Below are positions 60,041 through 64,000 of a stretch of DNA of 64,000 nucleotides, piece by piece. The stretch's first letter is position 1. Each line of letters starts with the position of its first letter. The notes beneath the pieces are model-generated. The model worked only from the letters and a program-made list of their open reading frames with translations, ran no database searches and was not told where the DNA came from. Location: NCBI RefSeq assembly GCF_900116195.1, contig NZ_FOZW01000015.1:62001-126000 (forward strand). The letters are read 5' to 3'. The DNA comes from Alloyangia pacifica. Lineage in GTDB: Bacteria; Pseudomonadota; Alphaproteobacteria; Rhodobacterales; Rhodobacteraceae. Made by a program: the position numbers and the translations under genes.

Positions 60041-61087
60041 ATGGCACCCAAGAAGTTCAACAGCACGACGGAGACTCTGGACCGTCTCGCCGCCAGCGGA
60101 CAGCTGAGCGCCTTGATGCGCAAGAACGCGCCTTTGCCTCCGGCGCAGCGGGAGATGCCGCTCGAGGACATCGTGGCCGACCCGGAGCAGCCGCGGCGCC
60201 ATTTCGATGAGGAGCAGCTCGCCTCTCTGTCTGCGAGCATCAAGGCGCAGGGCGTTCTGCAGGCGATCACGGTGCAGCCGTCGGATGAGGACGGCAAGCA
60301 TCGGATCATCATGGGGGAGCGCCGGTTCCAGGCCGCGCAGCGCGCCGGGCTCAAGACCATCCCGGTGGTCATCCGCGAAATGACCGCGGAATTACGGATG
60401 GCGCAGCTGACGGAGAATGTGCAGCGGGCGGACCTGACGACGCTGGAGGTCGCCGAGGCGGTGGCCGCCATGCGCGCGGCAGGGCAGTCGCGCAGCGCGA
60501 TCGCGCAGTCTCTGGGATGGAACGAGGGCGAGGTGTCACGGTTCGCGGCGCTCGCGACTATGCCGGCGGCGCTCAAGGAGGCCGCGGCAGACAACGCGCC
60601 CATCCGCGCCCTGTCTGATCTGCACGCGCTCTGGAAGAAGGACGAGGAGGCCGTATCGGCGTTTCTTGCGGAAGCGTCAGCTGGAGAGATTTCCCGGGTG
60701 AGCGTCGAGCGGCTGCGGGCAGAAATCGATACCAAGGATATACGCGCCGAGGAGCAGTCAACGGCGCAATCGCCCGCAGGCCAAAAGGCAGAGGCGCCCG
60801 AGGGAGTTACCCCTATGCCGGGCGATCCCTCAGGTGTTGAGGGGCGGGCCGCAGAATCTGGCCTTTCTCTTTCCGGGACTGTCCGGACAGTGCCAAATGC
60901 GATGCCGCCGCAGAAGGCGGTGCAAAGTGCCGCCACGCTGCGCATCGAGCACGACGGCCGAATGGGCACGATGCACATCGAGCGCGCAACGTCTTCCAAT
61001 GCATTTGTCATTGTCAGCCTCGACGGCGGGCATGAAGAAGAGCTGCCGCTGTCGGACATCAAGCTGGTGGAGGTCCGCCGGAACTAA
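60041..61087 (+). CDS. parB: ParB-family partition protein
   Basis: A 348-residue centromere-binding protein. The ParB N-terminal domain has LEDIVADPEQPRRHFDEEQL and the family core IMGERRFQAAQRAGLKTIPV; the HTH follows (SRSAIAQSLGWNEGEVSRFA). The C-terminal 120 residues are polar and variable. ATG 60041 follows AAGGAAG; the frame begins at 60002 within parA. It is transcribed with parA and ends at a strong terminator. The centromere it would bind may be the 25-bp palindrome at 61378 or a site upstream of parA. Confidence 0.92.
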   Translation: MAPKKFNSTTETLDRLAASGQLSALMRKNAPLPPAQREMPLEDIVADPEQPRRHFDEEQLASLSASIKAQGVLQAITVQPSDEDGKHRIIMGERRFQAAQRAGLKTIPVVIREMTAELRMAQLTENVQRADLTTLEVAEAVAAMRAAGQSRSAIAQSLGWNEGEVSRFAALATMPAALKEAAADNAPIRALSDLHALWKKDEEAVSAFLAEASAGEISRVSVERLRAEIDTKDIRAEEQSTAQSPAGQKAEAPEGVTPMPGDPSGVEGRAAESGLSLSGTVRTVPNAMPPQKAVQSAATLRIEHDGRMGTMHIERATSSNAFVIVSLDGGHEEELPLSDIKLVEVRRN

Positions 61088-61204
61088 GCCGACGAGCTAA
61101 GCCGTTCGGCGAGGCAGGGTCCGAAACGCTCTGCCGTTGGTCGTCAGAGGTCACTGCCGAGGCGTCGGAAGGGGCGATAGCCGGCGCTGATCCGCCCTCG
61201 CTGG

Positions 61205-61231
61205 AACGCGCCGCCTTGTGCGGCGCGTTTT
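61205..61231 (+). terminator. Rho-independent terminator after parB
   Basis: Perfect 10-bp stem AACGCGCCGC (61205-61214) and GCGGCGCGTT (61220-61229) with a 5-base loop, followed by TTCTATTT. The best intrinsic terminator in the window. Confidence 0.85.
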
Positions 61232-61377
61232 CTATTTCGGCATCATCTAGCTTCCGGTTTGCGCATCCGGGAGCTGCTCCGACGGCGAGGGCGCGCCGGA
61301 AAAGGTCCTCGAAACTCGGCCTGCGGCCGCGTTCTCGGGCAGGTTCGTGGGCGCTCGGGCGTGGGATCCGCGCGCGA

Positions 61378-61402
61378 AAAATGTGGTCCCGGACCACATT
61401 TT
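61378..61402. repeat. Perfect 25-bp palindrome in the mob upstream region
   Basis: Arms AAAATGTGGTCC (61378-61389) and GGACCACATTTT (61391-61402) around a single C. It lies 21 bases from the candidate nic site, where oriT inverted repeats bound by relaxase or accessory protein are expected. It could alternatively be the ParB site of the parAB module. Confidence 0.7.
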
Positions 61403-61464
61403 GGGGTTGGGTAGGGACTAATGCAGGATAGCGCTTGCGCTGGCAATGTATTACAAAATGACTG
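61403..61464 (-). other. oriT: Candidate oriT with IncP/Ti-like nic sequence
   Basis: On the minus strand, TATCCTGC (61430 down to 61423) equals the IncP/Ti nic core, in which RP4 and Ti relaxases cut after the G; here the cut would be between 61424 and 61423. The palindrome AGCGCTTGCGCT (61430-61441) adjoins it. It stands directly upstream of the mobC-like and relaxase genes, the usual place for oriT, and the cognate relaxase has the fitting HUH type. Confidence 0.6.
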
Positions 61465-62016
61465 ATGCCCGAGAAATCTGCCCTCATCCAAACCCGCGTC
61501 ACGCCCGACATCCGCGCCAGGCTCGAAGCCGTCGCGGAGGAGGCCGGTTTGACCGTGTCCAGTTTGCTGCGCGTGCTCGTGGAGAATGTCGTGGACGGGG
61601 AGGCGCCCCCGGCGGCGGAGCGCCTGCCGTCTCGCTCCCGGCGAGAGGGCAAGGTGACCGTGCGACTGGACAAGGACGTTCGGGACGCCTTGGACGAGGA
61701 AGCACGCGAGCGCCGCGTCTCGGTTGCGACCTGGGCGGCGTCGATGATCCGGGCGCGCTACCGGGGCGGCCCGCAGCCGCTGCCAAATGACCGTCCGGCG
61801 TTTCAGCGTGCCTTTCGTCAGCTCAGTGGGGTGGCGGTGAACGTCAACCAGATCGCCCATGCGCTGAACCGGGGCGTTCTGACCGGGGCAGGGGCGGCGC
61901 TCACGGCCGAAGAGGTTCGGGCTTTGACAGCGGAAGTGGCGAGCCTGCGCAAGGAGCTGAGGGCGGTCGCGGCGGGGCGGTATCAGGTCCAGGTACTGGG
62001 AGATCGAGATGAGTGA
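61465..62016 (+). CDS. MobC-like mobilisation accessory protein
   Basis: A 183-residue DNA-binding protein. The N-terminal 40 residues (IQTRVTPDIRARLEAVAEEA, then SSLLRVLVENVV) form one ribbon-helix-helix. A second one follows (KVTVRLDKDVRDALDEEARE, then SVATWAASMIRARY). The C-terminal part FRQLSGVAVNVNQIAHALNR is the MobC (MobL/TraJ-like) signature. Such proteins bind oriT and help the relaxase melt it. It overlaps the relaxase start by 8 bases. The tandem RHH is unusual. Confidence 0.85.
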   Translation: MPEKSALIQTRVTPDIRARLEAVAEEAGLTVSSLLRVLVENVVDGEAPPAAERLPSRSRREGKVTVRLDKDVRDALDEEARERRVSVATWAASMIRARYRGGPQPLPNDRPAFQRAFRQLSGVAVNVNQIAHALNRGVLTGAGAALTAEEVRALTAEVASLRKELRAVAAGRYQVQVLGDRDE

Positions 62017-63226
62017 GTTCAAACCCGAGCTCGGGTTCGAGGACTGCTGGAGCCAGCCCCGGAGCGCGCGGACACTGAAGAGTCCGGGGGGTGCCCAGGT
62101 CGGCAAGGCATCGGGCAGGACAGCGCCCGATGATAAAAGCGGGGCTGAGGTGGCGCGCGGGCGCCGTGGAGCGGCCGGTCAGGCGCAGGCGATTTCCGGG
62201 TCGGACAAGGCTCGGCTGGCCCGCGTTGTGAAGGGCGCTCCCGAGGTGATGGTGAAAGTCTCGAAGCCGGCCAGGGTCGACAAGCACGGCAATCCGATCA
62301 AGGTCTCGCGCGGCACCGAGGCGCTGCGGGTGTCCGAGCACCTCGCCTACATCAGCCGCAACGGCAAGATCGAGATCGAGAATGATCGTGGCGAGACCTT
62401 CAACGGCTCTCGCGAAGTGGCGTCGGTGTTTCGCGAGTGGCTCGAGAAGCACGACGACGCGCGGGCCGTCGGGTACGCGTCGGACCGCACCCGGATCACC
62501 ACCAGCGTCATGTTCTCCATGCCGGGCAGCGTCAATGCAGAGGCCGTGAAGGACGCGGTGCGGGCGCTGGCCGAACAGGAATTCCAGGGTCGGCATGACT
62601 ATGTCATGGCGCTGCACACCGACACGCATCATCCACATGTCCACCTGACCCTGCGCACCGTCGGCGAGGACGGGGTGAAACTGAGGTTTGGCAAGCCGGA
62701 CCTGCAGCACTTGCGCGATACCTTCGCCGAGAAGCTGCGGCAGCGTGGGATCGGGGCGGAGTCGACACCGCGCCATGCGCGCGGCGCGACACGCCGGGGC
62801 GAGGCAACCCCGGTTTACAAAATTCGCCAGCGTGGTGGGAAACCTCTCGTCGATGCGCGCAAGACCCGGGAGGTGAAGCGCGATCTCGAGGACAATGGTG
62901 GACGCCTGCCGCAAAAGCCTTGGGATGACGCGCTGGTGGCCCGGCGAAGCCGGGTGATGACGACCTACGGGAATGCGGTGCGCATCCTCGCGCAGTCGCA
63001 GGATCCCGAGGATCGCCAGTTGGCCGAGGCGACACGCAAATTCTCCGCAAGGCTCACCGATGTCACGACGCAGCGCGGACAGATGGCGTTGACCCTCGAC
63101 ATCGAGGGCAGGGGGAGGGGCGTCGGTGGGCGCAAGGGTGGCGCGGAACTTGGGTCGCGCGAGCGAGATCAGGATCGCGGGGCCGAGGGCAAGGACCACC
63201 AGAATGATCGTGGTTCTGAGCGGTAG
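62009..63226 (+). CDS. Relaxase, MobP/VirD2-like HUH endonuclease
   Basis: A 405-residue relaxase. The putative catalytic Tyr is Y114 in EHLAYISRNGK. The metal-binding HUH motif HTDTHHPHVHLTLR is at 203-216 (H203, H210, H212). It would nick oriT, stay attached to the 5' end and be delivered by VirD4 and the T4SS. The first 75 residues and the tail (basic, Gly/Arg-rich) are low-complexity. No C-terminal LPD7 or primase domain is present; an LPD7 protein is encoded separately at 26688-28304. ATG 62009 overlaps the mobC-like gene. Confidence 0.92.
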   Translation: MSEFKPELGFEDCWSQPRSARTLKSPGGAQVGKASGRTAPDDKSGAEVARGRRGAAGQAQAISGSDKARLARVVKGAPEVMVKVSKPARVDKHGNPIKVSRGTEALRVSEHLAYISRNGKIEIENDRGETFNGSREVASVFREWLEKHDDARAVGYASDRTRITTSVMFSMPGSVNAEAVKDAVRALAEQEFQGRHDYVMALHTDTHHPHVHLTLRTVGEDGVKLRFGKPDLQHLRDTFAEKLRQRGIGAESTPRHARGATRRGEATPVYKIRQRGGKPLVDARKTREVKRDLEDNGGRLPQKPWDDALVARRSRVMTTYGNAVRILAQSQDPEDRQLAEATRKFSARLTDVTTQRGQMALTLDIEGRGRGVGGRKGGAELGSRERDQDRGAEGKDHQNDRGSER

Positions 63227-63692
63227 GGGTCGTTCTGTCGAAGTGGGCCACGCTAGGCGATAGGGGCGGCGACCGTCGAAGCGCCCCGGTGGCGAGTCGA
63301 GCGCGACCCGGTCGCAAGAGGAATGGGGCCCCTCCCGGGCATTGGGTGTAAAGATCGCCTTAGAATATGCCCCGGGTCGCGCTCAGCGTTATGTTGCGTG
63401 GGTTTTGCGGACTTGTCGATGCCCACGACTGAGCTTTGCGACGAGCTGGGCGGCACCTGTGAAGTTGCTCGCCTTGAGGTGGCTGTTCAAGGAAGACTTG
63501 GCTCGAAGCCTTGTGTCTTGGGATTCAGATAGAGCAGGTGCTTTGGGACGGCGATGTCGTGGCTTTCCCGATGTCCAAGCTGACGCATCAGCGCGGTGCC
63601 GCCGCCAAAGCTCCATGGTTCGAGCGGCAATGTCTCGATGATCTCCATCGGTACCTAGAAGAGTTCACCTCAACGGCTCGGAGACGGTGTGT
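63227..63692. other. Intergenic region
   Basis: About 470 bases after the relaxase gene with no supported gene or repeat; several overlapping frames are open on both strands but none is recognisable. Confidence 0.35.
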
Positions 63693-63956
63693 TTACGCGG
63701 CGAGTGCTATAGGGAAGGGCACCTTGGTCGCGAGGTGCTGTGCCACAGCTTTCACGGCATTGGCATCGAGGTGCATCTCCTCGACGAAAGCGTGCTGCGC
63801 CTCCGCTTCCACCTCCGTGAAAAATGAGAAGGTGGGACCATACGCTTTTTTCATTGCGTCAAGGCTGGAGATGCACTGGGCGAGTTCCCACGCAGACACG
63901 CCCGCGCTGTAAGGCGCGTTGATGGTTGCCAGGATTTTCGACGTCACGGTCGACAT
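63693..63956 (-). CDS. Small hypothetical protein
   Basis: An 87-residue, mildly acidic protein (MSTVTSKILATINAPYSAGV, then FSFFTEVEAEAQHAFVEEMH). ATG 63956 is preceded by CAGGAG at nine bases, which supports translation. The sequence is not of low complexity and its codon use looks coding. No family is recognised. It is the last gene seen before the window ends. Confidence 0.55.
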   Translation of the reverse strand: MSTVTSKILATINAPYSAGVSAWELAQCISSLDAMKKAYGPTFSFFTEVEAEAQHAFVEEMHLDANAVKAVAQHLATKVPFPIALAA

Positions 63957-64000
63957 TTCGCAGTGCTCCTGTTCTCGTTCCCAAAAATAGGCCTGGACCA

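Noticed and set aside
61901..63199. 432-codon minus-strand frame over the relaxase
   Set aside because: Shadow frame; the relaxase HUH motif and Tyr are on the plus strand.
1..64000. CRISPR arrays, tRNA or rRNA genes
   Set aside because: I saw no regularly spaced direct repeats with unique spacers, no cas-like genes, and no cloverleaf or rRNA-like sequence while reading; a dedicated search was not possible.

Overview
The window reads as one stretch of a large, GC-rich conjugative plasmid (or a cointegrate of plasmids) from an alphaproteobacterium, most likely of the order Rhodobacterales (Roseobacter group). The reasons are a repABC replicon with RepC-type initiators, a VirB/VirD4 type IV secretion system, an ArdC/DUF3768/DUF7146 plasmid block, TRAP and carbohydrate ABC transporters, and tightly overlapping ATGA/GTGA gene junctions. 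This assignment is inference from gene content; no rRNA or tRNA gene is visible.

Metabolic part (1-23.2 kb). A Gfo/Idh/MocA oxidoreductase and a DAO-type FAD oxidoreductase run off the left edge. Next comes a LacI-family repressor (minus strand), facing a probable eight-gene operon (3667-12183). Its order is SIS-domain deglycase (FrlB-like), sugar-binding protein, two ABC permeases, FrlC-like epimerase, FrlD-like PfkB kinase, FAD oxidoreductase and ABC ATPase. This resembles the Bacillus/Enterobacteria frl systems for Amadori compounds (fructosyl-amino acids) and is the main metabolic reading of the window. A minus-strand operon (18635 to 12381: HyuA, HyuB, FAD oxidoreductase, aldo/keto reductase) diverges from a DctP-Q-M TRAP transporter followed by a DeoR regulator (19307-23213). 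Together they suggest uptake and opening of a cyclic amide or hydantoin-like compound.

Transition (23.2-26.5 kb). A gene desert holds a 33-bp inverted repeat. It is followed by an uncharacterised membrane protein and a Fic protein with an N-terminal inhibitory motif and phased 13-bp repeats in front of it.

Transfer and replication part (26.7-49.6 kb). A minus-strand operon carries virB1-B2-B3-B4-B5-eexN-B6-B7-B8-B9-B10-B11-virD4 plus an LPD7-domain protein. Then come a secreted protein, a solitary RepC-like protein (plus strand), a long non-coding region, and repC, repB and repA (minus strand). Four copies of a 21-bp palindrome surround repC and are candidate centromere sites.

Accessory/leading region (49.6-64 kb). 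An IS110/IS1111-type element (49769-51099) splits parE of a parDE toxin-antitoxin pair. A 362-bp sequence occurs twice, in front of a DUF3768 gene and in front of ardC. A Toprim/DUF7146 protein, a phasin-like protein, an MFS exporter with a DeoR regulator, a second ParA/ParB pair, a strong terminator, a candidate IncP/Ti-like oriT, a MobC-like protein and a HUH relaxase complete the region.

All functional names come from recognised motifs and remembered family sequences, not from database searches.
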